The notes below the pieces were generated by a model. It worked only from the letters and a program-made list of their open reading frames with translations. It ran no database searches and was not told the DNA's origin. The position numbers and the translations under genes were made by a program. A stretch of 64,000 bases of DNA from Multifurca ochricompacta (taxonomy: Eukaryota > Basidiomycota > Agaricomycetes > Russulales > Russulaceae), in contig WTXG01000198.1 of the NCBI GenBank assembly GCA_022496185.1, forward strand, positions 1-64,000, given 5' to 3'. Each line of letters starts with the position of its first letter. The stretch's first letter is position 1. Of this stretch, positions 1 through 10,308 are shown piece after piece.

Positions 1-730
1 GGCAATGGCACGCTCTCTATTTGTACTTAAGGACGCTTTTTGTGTGGATTTCATAGTTTCGTACTCCTATTAAATTAAGTAGCTCGCTCAATTTAGCTGC
101 GTTCATTGAACATTTGGCGAAGCGTCGCGCTTGACTTGCGTGCAGTGCGGGGAAATAAAAACGAAAAATAACAACAAATGCGAAACATAGACGAGGATAT
201 GCACAAATCAACGCACTCCAAAGCGATGCGAGGCGCACGCATGCTCGCGTCCATGTCGGAAATTATATAATCTATCTATCAGTGCTGAGGGTGGTGGATA
301 GGGCTAGGCGTCTGTTAGACGTCGGTCATGTACTTTTAACTTCACTCTCATGTACCATACTACTGCTGTGACAGAGGAGAACCTCTCTCAATTTTAGCAG
401 TAGCAGGATTCAGGATTATTATTATTACGCAAACCAAGTCACAAGACCAAGGCACACGTGAGATCAAGATGGGACTTGCTCTAAGCACGCTCAATAAACA
501 GTCGCAACGGTGTTATTCGATCCACAATGATATATCATAGGTCCTACATGTGGACGCTTAACGTCATTATCCGAATCAACCAAGTATCTTCCTCATCACC
601 CTAACACGACTAATCAAGGTCACTCAAATGCTGCGCGAAAGCAGGACCGCAGCAGCAAGCAAATCTTCCGGTCTGGGGAAGTAATCCTGTCAATATAGTA
701 TGCTTTTCCTAGGAGAAGATGCACCCTACG
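1..730. other. No gene recognised; start of duplicated unit A
   Basis: No coding frame here looks real. From about 270 the sequence is similar to 4,010-4,302, and from about 430 to 730 it matches 6,030-6,326. It is therefore the flank of duplicated unit A, lying downstream of the minus-strand gene that ends at 731. The 73-codon frame at 17-238 has no recognisable feature. Confidence 0.5.
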
Positions 731-1435
731 CTACGCCATCGTCCCTTTCAAGGAGCCCCGGAGAGATATAAACGGAGGGCGGATGACAGTGCGCTCGGAG
801 ACTTCGCTGTCGCGAGCGAAAACGCCGCTCAGCGGAAAATTGTGAAGTATGGCGCCAAGTTCATCAGCGAGACTTCGGGAGAAGACTTCGCTGTCGCGAG
901 CGAAAACGCCGCTCAGCGGAAAATCGTGAAGTATGGCGCCAAGTTCATCAGCGAGACTTCGGGAGAAGACTTCGCTGTCGCGATTTTCAACGACGCTCAG
1001 CGGAAAATCGTGAAGTATGGCGCCAAGTTCATCAGCGAGACTTCGGGAGAAGACTTCGTTCGGATGGCTCGCAAAGAAATTGTCAAAGAAGTCATTAATA
1101 TCGCGCGTCTTGAATGGGCGAAATCCTCTATGGGGGCGAGGACGAAGTTGGGCCTTACTTGCTTGATGACGGCACGCCGGGCTGTAAAATTCAGATTAAC
1201 GACGCCGATTTCCAGGAGGAGAGATGGTCTGAACCAATACGCACTGGGGTGGCCATTCGGGGGGGGCTATTTGAGGGGGGCTATCTGGGTTGCCGAATCC
1301 CGGATGACCGTCAGGCGGAGGAGCGTCAGGCGCGAAACCACTCGAGCCAGATCGCTTAGTCACGAAGCCAGGTGCGGCTAACGAAGGAGAGGCAGCCAAA
1401 GCCAGAAGAACGCAGGCAACGACAGAGGAACGCAT
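731..1435 (-). CDS. Secreted repeat protein, copy A (213 aa, 2 exons)
   Basis: Exons are 1435-1245 and 1181-731, with a 63-nt intron (1182-1244) that starts GTGCGT and ends TTACAG. The spliced frame is open for 213 codons. The N-terminus (MRSSVVACVLLALAASPSLA) is a clear signal peptide, so the product is probably secreted. The middle is rich in Pro and Gly and has a TKRSG motif that a Kex2-type protease could cut. The C-terminal half holds three copies of a 28-residue unit containing EVFSRSLADELGAIL. The C-terminal module (DFFDNFFASHPNEVFSR...DSEVSERTVIRPPF) is shared with copy B at 6,327-8,043, which supports the splicing frame. Copy A lacks the WRR exons of copy B. The family was not recognised. 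A frame antisense to it (719-1381) is a shadow. Confidence 0.7.
801..1052. repeat. 84-bp tandem repeat, 3 copies, inside exon 2 of copy A
   Basis: Copies start at 801, 885 and 969, and a diverged partial fourth starts at 1053. 84 bp is 28 codons, so the coding frame is kept. The unit is read on the minus strand as DSEVFSRSLADELGAILHDF plus eight residues. Copy B has a single diverged version of this unit. Confidence 0.9.
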
Positions 1436-1652
1436 TGTCGGAGTCAGGAGGTAAAGGTGATAGTTAATACGAAAAGTGAGCGAAAAGCGGTAAGACGAAG
1501 TCGTGAAAACGAATACAAATGGCTAGTAAGCCATAGTGAGCACTGGGACAAGACAGGAAAATAAGAGAGAAGGACAACCCACCAACCGGTGCCTTGGAAA
1601 AGAAATGCAACTGTGAGCTGAAGCTGGGGTATCACAGACCCTCCTAAGTCCC

Positions 1653-1660
1653 CTTTTATA
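1653..1660 (-). promoter_or_regulatory. TATA box of secreted repeat protein copy A
   Basis: The minus strand reads TATAAAAG about 220 nt upstream of the ATG at 1435. The same motif stands at the matching place upstream of copy B (8,275-8,282). The long leader may contain a 5'-UTR intron, since a GGTTGGTG donor-like site is conserved in both copies. Confidence 0.5.
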
Positions 1661-1879
1661 AAGCGCCAGCAGAGGCAGGAGCTCAGCAATTGGTCATGAT
1701 TATCACTACCATCAATTACGTTCAGAGAGTAGCACCGATCTGGAATGGTTATGCTTCACATCTTTCCTTGCCGATGCCACCAATGGTAATTGATGGCATG
1801 ATGCCCAATTGAAGCGCCATAAGAATTGACACCCTCCCTGGCCACCTCACTTGGCCCGACATCATTGGCAATGTTTCCT

Positions 1880-2232
1880 TTGCAAAGGCCACCACCCTCC
1901 TTTTATTCCTGCAACGGACCCAGGCCGCCTTCAGGCCTAGCGACCTCGGGAGCCGGGCCTCTGGTACGCGGTCTGTCTTTGTTTCTCCTGTCGCCCCTGT
2001 CGCTCTTTAGCACCACTACCTCGACAGGCCGACCCCACTGGGGTCGGCCTCTCCTTGCCCTTACCTGAGCCTTTCTTTATTTTTTGCCTCGGGTTTTCCA
2101 TGGGTAGTGTAATCTCTACCTGCACCTCTTTCCTGTCCATCTTACAGTAGTTACTATGTACCTTGTAGTAGCCGCGCGATTTAGGCTTTGTCCTTGCAAG
2201 CGTGTAATAAAGTCAAATTCAAAAAATAAGAA
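1880..2232 (+). mobile_element. LINE 3'-end fragment (5'-truncated)
   Basis: The end carries the LINE 3' signature seen repeatedly in this window: a stretch like GTAGTTACTATGTACC, then GTAGCCGCGCGA, then a terminal AATAAA-type A-rich tail (about 2,205-2,232). No intact reading frame remains. The copy at 9,690-10,050 is the unit-B equivalent. Confidence 0.65.
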
Positions 2233-2501
2233 GCGCCATAAGAAATAAAGCTGCTGCGCAGGTCCCTGTCCTCCTTCCTCCTCTGTGATCTGAAATCAAA
2301 ACTCAACCGCGATCGAGGATTGTCGGTGCTCACGGTCTTGGCCATCATGTGTGCCTTGTAGCGTTGGCAATGACCATTGCACATTGGAGATGGGTATCAG
2401 TGAGAGACGCTCCTCCACTACGACGGCATGGCACATCACATGAAGTAAAGTTAAAAAGACAGTACAGCACAGTACATAGCATTAATGTCTTTGCCTGTGA
2501 T

Positions 2502-3723
2502 TCAGGCATCAGAAACCAATAGCTTCAACGTTCGCTCGGGCTCATCCCAATGACCCTTAAGTCCACATGTCCGAATTAGAAGAAAGGTTATCCAGCGTGA
2601 TAGCAATTCACTTACACAATGATTCGCACCACTCATGCGCACAATGGAATGCCTCCTTACCTGCTTCCCCAACTCCTTCGCCGACTCTATTTCCGCATTG
2701 AATGACCAAATACCCCATGGCACTTGCCATAGAGAGCGGTCGCACCAAAAATACCTGAATTCCACATTGCACCATCCATCCTCAGTACCATCGGGCACGA
2801 AAACTGCGGCCATGCGAAGTCGCTCGAAGAGCCCGCTTTTAAGACCATTTCGGAGAAGTAACATATCTACTCCATCAGGCAACGAAGGCGGTACGTAGAA
2901 GGCCAACTCAATGTCTTCAGCTGACATTGCAAGAATCGTAGGACGAGGGTCGTCCAATGCAGTACGTGACAGTGTTTCCAGTGTCTCACCATGCGTGTAA
3001 TAACTTGTGACCCACAATGGAAACGATTTCATGTCGTCATCCTTGCCCTCGGGTAGATAGTAATACCCATCAGGAGCTGGATATCCCATGGCGATTGACG
3101 GAGGATCTGGAAAGGTCCATTTCCATCTCAGGGCGATGTTTCCATAGTCTCACACCATAGTCACCGAAACGCACCATATGCAATGACTCGTCGGATGTAC
3201 CTGCTTAGTTCAATATCATCTGCCTCGAAACTGGGAGCGTAAGCGAGGAACGCCGTCATGAATGCAGCGCCGAGCGACCAGCCCGCCAGAATGATGCTAT
3301 TCGTAGGTAGATCCTCTGACTTCACGATCTCGCAAAGGAAGTCGTAAAGCTCTTTAGTACGTGCTTTCATGAAGAGGTCAGCGTTCTCTGATGCCTCTGG
3401 GGTGTCATGTGTTGCGGAAGCAATGATAGCGTGATCTTGGTCACTGAATGGATCAGAACCTGGATATCCACGTCTGTTGATGAGAATGACACGTGCGCCA
3501 ACGACTTTTGCAAGTGGTAAAAAGTGCTTGAAAAACTCTGGGATGTAAAGAGACTTGAACCAAGGAGGTTGAAGAGAGTGAAAGAGGGAGAAAATAAGCT
3601 ACCTGCGGTCACTGAGAGACCATGTAACATAAGGAGTGTAGGATAATATTTTTGGTTGGTGAACGGAGGGCCAGTGTCTAGGAAGGCAAATACACCGAGC
3701 TTTTTCCAGTTGTTGTTTGACAT
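2502..3723 (-). CDS. Alpha/beta-hydrolase, copy A (342 aa, 4 exons)
   Basis: Exons are 3723-3603, 3537-3175, 3106-2616 and 2555-2502, with introns of 65, 68 and 60 nt, all GT-AG and in frame. The protein has LMLHGLSVTAG (oxyanion-loop HG), then INRRGYPGS, then the nucleophile elbow GWSLG (Ser nucleophile, residue about 100). The end reads MSGANHCGHWDEPE, which holds the catalytic His of this fold. Length and motif order fit a single-domain hydrolase common in Agaricomycetes. The substrate cannot be told from sequence, and no signal peptide is visible. Start chosen: the MSNNNWKKLG Met, which both copies share; the sequence upstream of it differs between copies. It is nearly identical to the unit-B copy at 10,309-11,530. 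Confidence 0.85.
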
Positions 3724-3810
3724 TGAGGGAAAAGGAATAGTTGGAGAGTATGAAAGAAGTGAACACAGAGAACAATCACGAGTCCATGGCATCTGATTGT
3801 GGCGCGGGTC

Positions 3811-3989
3811 GATACCGGAGATGCCGGCCCAAACCAACAACGTTTAATCATTTATAAGATAGATACTGCGTTAGTTTAGAATCCAGTCTTCTACCACAAA
3901 GACTGAGTTTCTAAACTAATGCAGTATCTATCTTATAAATGATTAAACGCGTATAAGAGTTGTTGGTTCAGGCCGGCATCTCCGGTATC
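3811..3989. repeat. Long inverted repeat at the junction of units A and B
   Basis: Arms 3842-3881 and 3909-3948 are 40 bp each with one mismatch. The symmetry continues outward, with insertions, to GATACCGGAGATGCCGGCC at 3811 and its complement ending at 3989. The end of unit B (from about 11,595) carries only the left arm. Confidence 0.85.
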
Positions 3990-4302
3990 TAGCGTGTTGG
4001 CTGCTATTCCAAGAGGTAGTGGGTAGGGCTAGGTGTCAGTGTTAGATGTCAGGTATGGAGGCATGGCTGTAATCAGTATGAGGATGTGCTTGCTAGCGCA
4101 GTTGGTGGGGTTTCCGTGTGCCTTCCTCACGATATGCCAAACAAAACAAGCAGATAGAGAGATCGATCATGATGTCCATGTCATGTACTTTTAACTTCAC
4201 TCTCATGCACCATACAACTGCTGTGGCAGAGGATAACCTCTCTCACTTTTAGCAGTAGCAAAAGAAGTGGGATTCAGAATTATTATGCGGACTGTGAGTC
4301 CT

Positions 4303-6019
4303 AAGGTTGCGGAAAATATTCAAGGCCAGTAATTTACTGGTAATTTACAGAGGGTCTGATGGGAAGGTGGTAATTTACAGTAAGAAATTCCATGTGATGT
4401 TTTCAATTATAATTCCATATCAAGAAGTCATTGTCTAGGGGCTCTCCAGGAGCTTCTGGAGGGTTAGGAGCAGCCACAGAAGTGTCACTTGATGGTTCAT
4501 CAGAAAGAACTGCTGCAAGACACCAAGATGACAGATCAATGGTTAGTGAGACCTCAAGAGAATGTTCAGGATGGAACATCTCAAGATTCGGCTCATCCAA
4601 CCAACTATCATCCTTGTTGTCATGGTAGTGAATGCAATTCACCCAAGAGATTGTGCCGAATCACGTGATGTAAAGTAAACAACATTGAACCAAAGATACC
4701 GGTACAGAGAAGATCAGATAAGGATTAGATAAGAACTTTGGCATTCTCGCGCATTCTCGCTAGCCTCGAGAATGAGCCACCCACCCTCTTGTTCCAGCAC
4801 TGGAGCATACAGTGGTCCCAGAATTGGACCTGGTGCTTCTTTTTCTCACTCTCATGAACTCTTTGGGCCTTCTTATTTTTCCTACATGTATCTTACTTTT
4901 GACAGTGGTCACAAGTCTTGTGCAGTAAGTGTAAAGGTACAAGATTAGATTTTATTTGTGCTTCAGGGCCTTGCCCAAATCATGCAGCTACTACCAGTAC
5001 ATAGTAACTACTGTTGTGAACATGAGTGAAGGGTGGGAACCACCACATGCAAAACCTCTTGGTAGAGGGAAACAAGAGAGACAGTGTGTCATAGAGAAGG
5101 AGTGGAGAGGGGAACAGAGCCCATGTGTTGGAGAAGAAAGGTGAACCTACCCATACTACCCAATGTCACCAACTTGGACTTAATCCAGCTCACAAGGTCA
5201 TCTTGCCAAAGGAGGCCATGTGAAGGCCCGCATGTCCTGGATAAAGGTGAGCAAATCCTCAATGTAAGGTTTGCAAGTGAAGAGTATGTGCCATGGAGGT
5301 GGGTGTGAGGGAAGGTGAGGGTGGTGAGGTCGTCGCATGAGCAGAGCCGGTCTTTCATTAGGTTGGAAACGTTTGTCTATATGTCACATGACTTTGATTT
5401 GTAATGTTTTTTTGTTGATCAACGATAACTTCATTTTTAAAATAAATATTATTACAAATCACAGTTGTGTGACAAGATTACCACTTTAGGGATGTCAGTG
5501 GTGGTGGGAGAGTTGGGTGAGCTCTCTGTACCGGTATCTTGGTTCAACAGAATTTGCCATTGTTTACTTTACATCACGTGTTGAACCGCTATCCCGGAAC
5601 CTCTGTACTGCTATCTTGGTTCAGTTCAATGTTGTTTTACTTTACATCACGTGATTCGGCACAATTTGTCGGGCAAATTGCATCCAGTGTCATTCAGATT
5701 CTCATCCAGTTTGCCATCTGACTTCAAAAAGAACCTGTTCTTGATATCAAAACATTCCACAGATCTTGAGAATATTGAGGTTATCAGCAGGTAGGATGTT
5801 TCCTTTCATATATTCTAGGATATTTTCCATGGCTTGATAAGAACAGAGTGTCACTTGTATATTTAGTTGGATTTTTGAACATTTTTGATGATGCTCATGC
5901 TCATATATTACAGTCACGTGGGCACGTGACCGGGTAAATTACTACCTCCCACAGCAGCCCAGTAATTTACTGGTAAATATTGGGTTGGTAAAAAAGTGCC
6001 TATTTTTTCCGCAACCCTA
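4303..6019. mobile_element. Non-autonomous hAT-like DNA transposon (1,717 bp)
   Basis: The ends are inverted: TAAGGTTGCGGAAAA on the left, and on the right the complement of TAGGGTTGCGGAAAA. Next to each end is a subterminal CAGTAATTTACTGG motif. The flanks are GTGAGTCC (4295-4302) and GCGAGTCC (6020-6027), an 8-bp target duplication with one mismatch, as hAT elements make. No transposase frame is present. It interrupts the unit-B flank that is continuous in unit A, and it contains a nested MULE-like element (4628-5688). Confidence 0.75.
4628..5688. mobile_element. MULE-like inverted-repeat element carrying a LINE fragment (family F, copy F1)
   Basis: Long terminal inverted repeats begin near AGTGAATGCAATTCACCC and run through TTGTGCCGAATCACGTGATG and TAAAGTAAACAAC to a GAACCAAGATA-like motif. 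The interior about 4,745-5,350 is an antisense LINE 3' fragment, also found in the opposite orientation at about 36,150-36,840 within another member (F3). The target duplication is unclear for this copy. It is nested in the hAT-like element. Confidence 0.6.
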
Positions 6020-6326
6020 GCGAGTCCTCCAATGTCACAAGACCAAGACACACATGATGATCAAGATGGGACTTGCTCTAAGCACGCTCAATAAACAGTC
6101 GCAACGGTGTTATTCGATTCCACAATGATATATCACAGGTCCTACATGTGGATGCTTTGACGTCATTATCCGAATCAACCAAGCATCTTCCTCATCACTC
6201 TAACACGACTAATCAAGGTCACTCAAAATGCTGCGCGAAAGCAGGACCACAGCAGCAAGCAAATCTTCCGGTCTGGGGAAGTAAATCCTGTCAATATAGT
6301 ATGCTTTTCCTAGGAGGAGATGCACC

Positions 6327-8043
6327 CTACGCTACGCCGTCGTCCCTTTCAAGGAGCCCCGGGGAGATAATAAACGGAGGGCGGATGACCGTGCGCTCGG
6401 AGACTTCGCTGTCGCGATCGAAAACGCTGGACGGGTGGCTCTGCTGAAACTCGGAAACAAAGTCGGCAAATCCATCGATGAAATCTCGGGAGAAGACTTC
6501 GTTCGGATGGCTCGCAAAGAACTTGTCAAAGAAGTCATTGACGGCACGCGGCCCTGTAAAATTCTGATTAATGACGCCAAATTCAGGGAGGAGAGATAAT
6601 CTGAACAAATACGCACAAATGGGAGTATTTGGGAGGGGTTCGTTGGGATTGTCAGACGCGGAACCACTCGTGCCAGATCGCTCAGACACGATGTCGGCAC
6701 GCCGCCCTGTAAAATTCAAATTAATGACGCCGTTTTCGAGGAAAAATAGTCTGAAGAAATATACGCACAGATAGGTGTATTTGGGAGGGGCGCGTTTGGA
6801 TCGGGATTGTCAGACGCAGAACCACTTGTGCCAGATCGCTCAGACACTAAGCCGGCACGCCGCCCTGTAAAATTCAAATTAATGACACCGTTTTCGAGGA
6901 AAAATAGTCTGAAGAAATATACACACAGATAGGTGTATTTGGGAGGGGCGCGTTTGGATCGGGGTTGTCAGACGCGGAACCACTCGTGCCAGATCGCTCA
7001 GACACGATGCCGGCACGCCGCCCTGTAAAATTCAGATTAACGACGTCGATTTCAGGGAGGAGAAATAGTCTGAAGAAATATACGCACAGATGGGTGTATT
7101 TGGGAGGGGCGCGTTGGGATCGGGGTTGTCAGACGCAGAACCACTTGTGCCAGATCGCTCAGACACGACGCCGGCACGCCGCCCTGTAAAATTCAGATTA
7201 ATGACGCTGATTTCAAGGAGGAAAAATAATCTGAAGAAATATACGCACAGATGGGTGTATTCGGGAGGGGCGCGTTGGGATCGGGGTTGTCAGACGCAGA
7301 ACCACTCGTGCCAGATCGCTCAGACACCAAGCCGGCACGCCGCCCTGTAAGATTCAGATTAATGACGCCGATTTCAAGGAGGAAAAATAGTCTGAAGAAA
7401 TATACGCACAGATGGGTGTATTTGGGAGGGGCGCGTTTGGATTGGGATCGTCAGACGCAGAACCACTCGTGCCAGATCGCTCAGACACCAAGCCGGCACG
7501 CCGCCCTGTAAGATTCAGATTAATGACGTCGATTTCAAGGAGGAAAAATAATCTGAAGAAATATACGCACAGATGGGTGTATTCGGGAGGGGCGCGTTGG
7601 GATTGGGGTTGTCAGACGCAGAACCACTCGTGCCAGATCGCTCAGACACCAAGCCGGCACGCCGCCCTGTAAGATTCAGATTAATGACGTCGATTTCAAG
7701 GAGGAAAAATAATCTGAATAAATATACGCACAGATGGGTGTATTCGGGAGGGGCGCGTTGGGATTGGGGTTGTCAGACGCAGAACCACTCGTGCCAGATC
7801 GCTCAGACACCAAGCCGGCACGCCGCCCTGTAAAATTCAGATTAATGACGCCGATTTCAAGGAGGAAAAATAGTCTGAACAGAGATACGCACAGATGGGC
7901 GTATTTGGGAGGGGCGCGTTAGGATCGGGGTTGTCAGACGCAGAACCACTCGTGCCGGATCGCTCAGACACTAAACTAGATGCGGCTAATGAAGGAGAGG
8001 CAGCCAAGGCCAGAAGAACGTAGGCAGCAACAGAGGAACGCAT
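6327..8043 (-). CDS. Secreted repeat protein, copy B: tandem exon-intron array (379 aa, 10 exons)
   Basis: Exons run 8043-7893, seven 96-nt exons (7827-7732, 7666-7571, 7505-7410, 7344-7249, 7183-7088, 7022-6927, 6864-6769), one 90-nt exon (6706-6617) and 6553-6327. The nine introns are 62-65 nt, start GTGCGTAT (once GTGTGTAT) and end TTACAG. Every junction is phase 1, so each exon adds exactly 32 (or 30) residues and the spliced frame stays open for 379 codons. MRSSVAAYVLLALAASPSLA is a signal peptide. Each repeat begins WRRAGLVSERSGTSGSASDN or a close variant and ends PLPNTPI. The Arg-Arg pairs are Kex2-type sites, so a secreted precursor cut into about 30-residue peptides is likely but unproved. 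The C-terminal module (AVNDFFDKFFASHPNEVFSR) matches copy A. Confidence 0.8.
6554..7892. repeat. 161-bp tandem repeat; each unit is one 96-nt exon plus one 65-nt intron
   Basis: Acceptor positions on the plus strand fall at 6554, 6707, 6865, 7023, 7184, 7345, 7506, 7667 and 7828. The spacing is 161 bp for the upstream (right-hand) units and 153-161 bp for the three nearest the 3' end of the gene, which have diverged most. 161 is not a multiple of three, so unspliced frames across the array are shadows; removing the intron gives a 32-codon exon. Confidence 0.95.
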
Positions 8044-8274
8044 TGTTGGAGTCAAAAGGAAAGTTGATAGTTTGTCGTAGACGAAAAGTGAGCGAAAAGC
8101 GGTAAGACGAGGTCGTGAAAACGAATAAAAATGGCTAGTAAGCCATAGTGAGCAATGTGACAAGACAGGAAAATAAGAGGGAAGGACAACTCACCAACCA
8201 GTGCCTTGGAAAGGAAAGGAAAGGAAATGCAACTGTGAGCTGAAGCTGGGGTATCACAGACCCTCCTAAGTCCC

Positions 8275-8282
8275 CTTTTATA
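8275..8282 (-). promoter_or_regulatory. TATA box of secreted repeat protein copy B
   Basis: The minus strand reads TATAAAAG about 230 nt upstream of the ATG at 8043, conserved with copy A in sequence and position. Confidence 0.5.
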
Positions 8283-8889
8283 GAGCGCCAGGAAGCCAGC
8301 AGAGGCACGAGCTCAGCAATTGGTACCACCAAATTACGTTCAGAGAGTAGTGGTCATGCTTCACGTCTTTCTTCGCCGATGTGCATGATACTACCAATGG
8401 TAATTGATGGCATCATGCTCAACTGAAGCGCCATAAGAATTGACACCCTCCCTGGCCGCCTCACTTGGCCCGACATCTTTGGAAATTTTTTGAGCAGGGA
8501 ACGGATCAGGTAGGCTGGACCGGACCAGAGGTGACTGACCGGTGTTGATTATAAACTCGCTCGTTAGATCAGAATCAAGCAGCATGTGAATTAAACGAAG
8601 TGTTGTCAGCGGTGGAATGAGTAGGTCTCCAACATTTTATGACTTTTGACGGTTTCCAAAAAGGGGGGGATTTTTCTTTTTCTTTTTCTTTTTTCAATCA
8701 CTAAAATTAAATTAAAAGGAAAAGACAGAAGTGGATGTGGATAATCAGTGCAAGACAAACTTAAGTGGACATTGTAATATATTTACTGACATTCCACTCA
8801 TTTATTATGGTTACTATAATTAAGATACAATCCTTTATGACTACAGCACAGTACACTCTTTACAGTATTTAAGGACAGTATTTCTGTAT

Positions 8890-9625
8890 CTTACACTTCA
8901 GTTTTTGACCTTTCACAACTGAAGTCTTTACTGCGCGTGTAGCTAACATTATTTGTGTAGTTATCTTGCCACCCGTTTAGGTAAAGACTAATTAATATAC
9001 CATTCACAATTAATTCCGTGCCGTGCCTAACTCTGGTCCACCGCGCCGCATACCACCTCGGCACCGATGCGCCTAGCCACCGGGCATGCATTCACTCCCG
9101 ATTACTCGGAGCAAGTTTAATCCGACGCTCCCTGCCTCAGACCGCGCCTGCCTGTTCGACAACTCCACCCCAGCTACGTTCATTCATGTCATGCTTCACT
9201 GTTCCCTGTACGCCGCCCCCCCGCGCGTCTTACGGCCTCACCCCCCAAGACTTGGGTGACCTTTCCTGGCCCCATGTCTTCAACCACAAACGCCACGTCG
9301 AATCCCTCCTGGGATTCGTCTAAGACACTCGGGCCTTCTTCAAACCCGTCTCATCGCCGAGGCCGAGAGAACCGGATTAAGTCGGGTCGGTCACTTGGGT
9401 TGACGGGTAAGTGGTCTCTGTTTACTTGTGCTTCCCATACGGCCTTTGGTTTCCTTTGTGCCCTCTCCACTGGCACACTCATAGCCTACACTGCACCATG
9501 ATGTTCATGACGACTCCACTCTTTGTTTATCCCCACAGTAGTTACATTGTCCAGTAGATGTAGCTGTGTGATTTGGTGCCATCCTGAAGCACCTAATAAA
9601 ATTGATTCCAAAAAAAACAAAAAAA
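8890..9625 (+). mobile_element. LINE 3'-terminal fragment with decayed reverse-transcriptase C-terminus
   Basis: The stretch 9,060-9,340 encodes pieces such as MRLATGHAFTPDYS-like and LTPQDLGDLSWPHVFN, seen across frames. They match the C-terminal zinc-knuckle region of basidiomycete LINE reverse transcriptases; the relative at 34,720-35,060 has LTPQDLDDLTIPQIFN. It ends at about 9,590-9,625 with the shared 3' signature and an A-rich tail. Frames are broken. It sits only in unit B, so it inserted after the duplication or was lost from A. Confidence 0.6.
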
Positions 9626-9689
9626 AAACATTCATAATTGAATTATCTTGCTACTCGTTTAGGTAGAGCCTATCTAACCTCAGCTGCGT

Positions 9690-10050
9690 TTATTACCTTT
9701 GCCACCACCCTCCTTTTATTACCTGCAATGGACCCGGGCCGCCTTCAGGCCTATAAGCGACCTCGGGATTTGATCGGGGAGCTGGGCCTCTGGTACGTGG
9801 TCTGTCTTTGTTTCCCCTGTCGCCCCTGTCGCTCTTTACCATCACTACCTCGACGGGCCGACCCCGGTGAGGTCTGCCTTTCCTTGCCCTTACCTGAGCC
9901 TTACTCTATTTTTTCCCTCGGGTTTTCCATGGGTAGTGTAATCTCTACTTACACCTCTTTCCTGTCCATCTTACAGTAGTTACTATGTACCTTGTAGTAG
10001 CCGCACGACTTAGGCTTTGTCCTTGCAAGCACTTAATAAAGTTTAATTCA
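9690..10050 (+). mobile_element. LINE 3'-end fragment (unit-B copy of 1,880-2,232)
   Basis: Shares GCCGCCTTCAGGCCT, the GGGTTTTCCATGGGTAGTGTA stretch and the AATAAAGT tail with the unit-A fragment. Confidence 0.65.
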
Positions 10051-10308
10051 AAAATAGAAAAAGAAGCGCAGGTCCCTGTCCACCTTCCTCCTCTGTGATC
10101 CGTAATCAAAATTGACCCGCGACCGGGAATGATCGGTGTTCAGTCTTCGCCATCACGTGTCTTGTAGCGTTGGCAATGACCATTGAACATTGGAGATGGG
10201 TATCAGTGAGAGACGCTCCTCTGATATTCAACACTACGACGGCATGGCACATGAGAGTAAAGTTAAAAAGACAGTACAGTACATAGCATTAATGCCTTTG
10301 CCCGTGAT

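Noticed and set aside
719..1381. 220-codon plus-strand frame with three SENAAQRKIV repeats
   Set aside because: It is the antisense shadow of the 84-bp repeat in the minus-strand gene, which has a signal peptide and a paralogue-supported intron.
6554..7892. Regular array considered as CRISPR or satellite
   Set aside because: Whole units are conserved with no variable spacers, and each has coding and splice structure; the genome is eukaryotic.
6965..7922. Series of 62-86-codon plus-strand frames of nearly identical sequence (MGVFGRGALG...)
   Set aside because: They are antisense to the exon-intron array and span the introns; the minus-strand spliced gene explains them.
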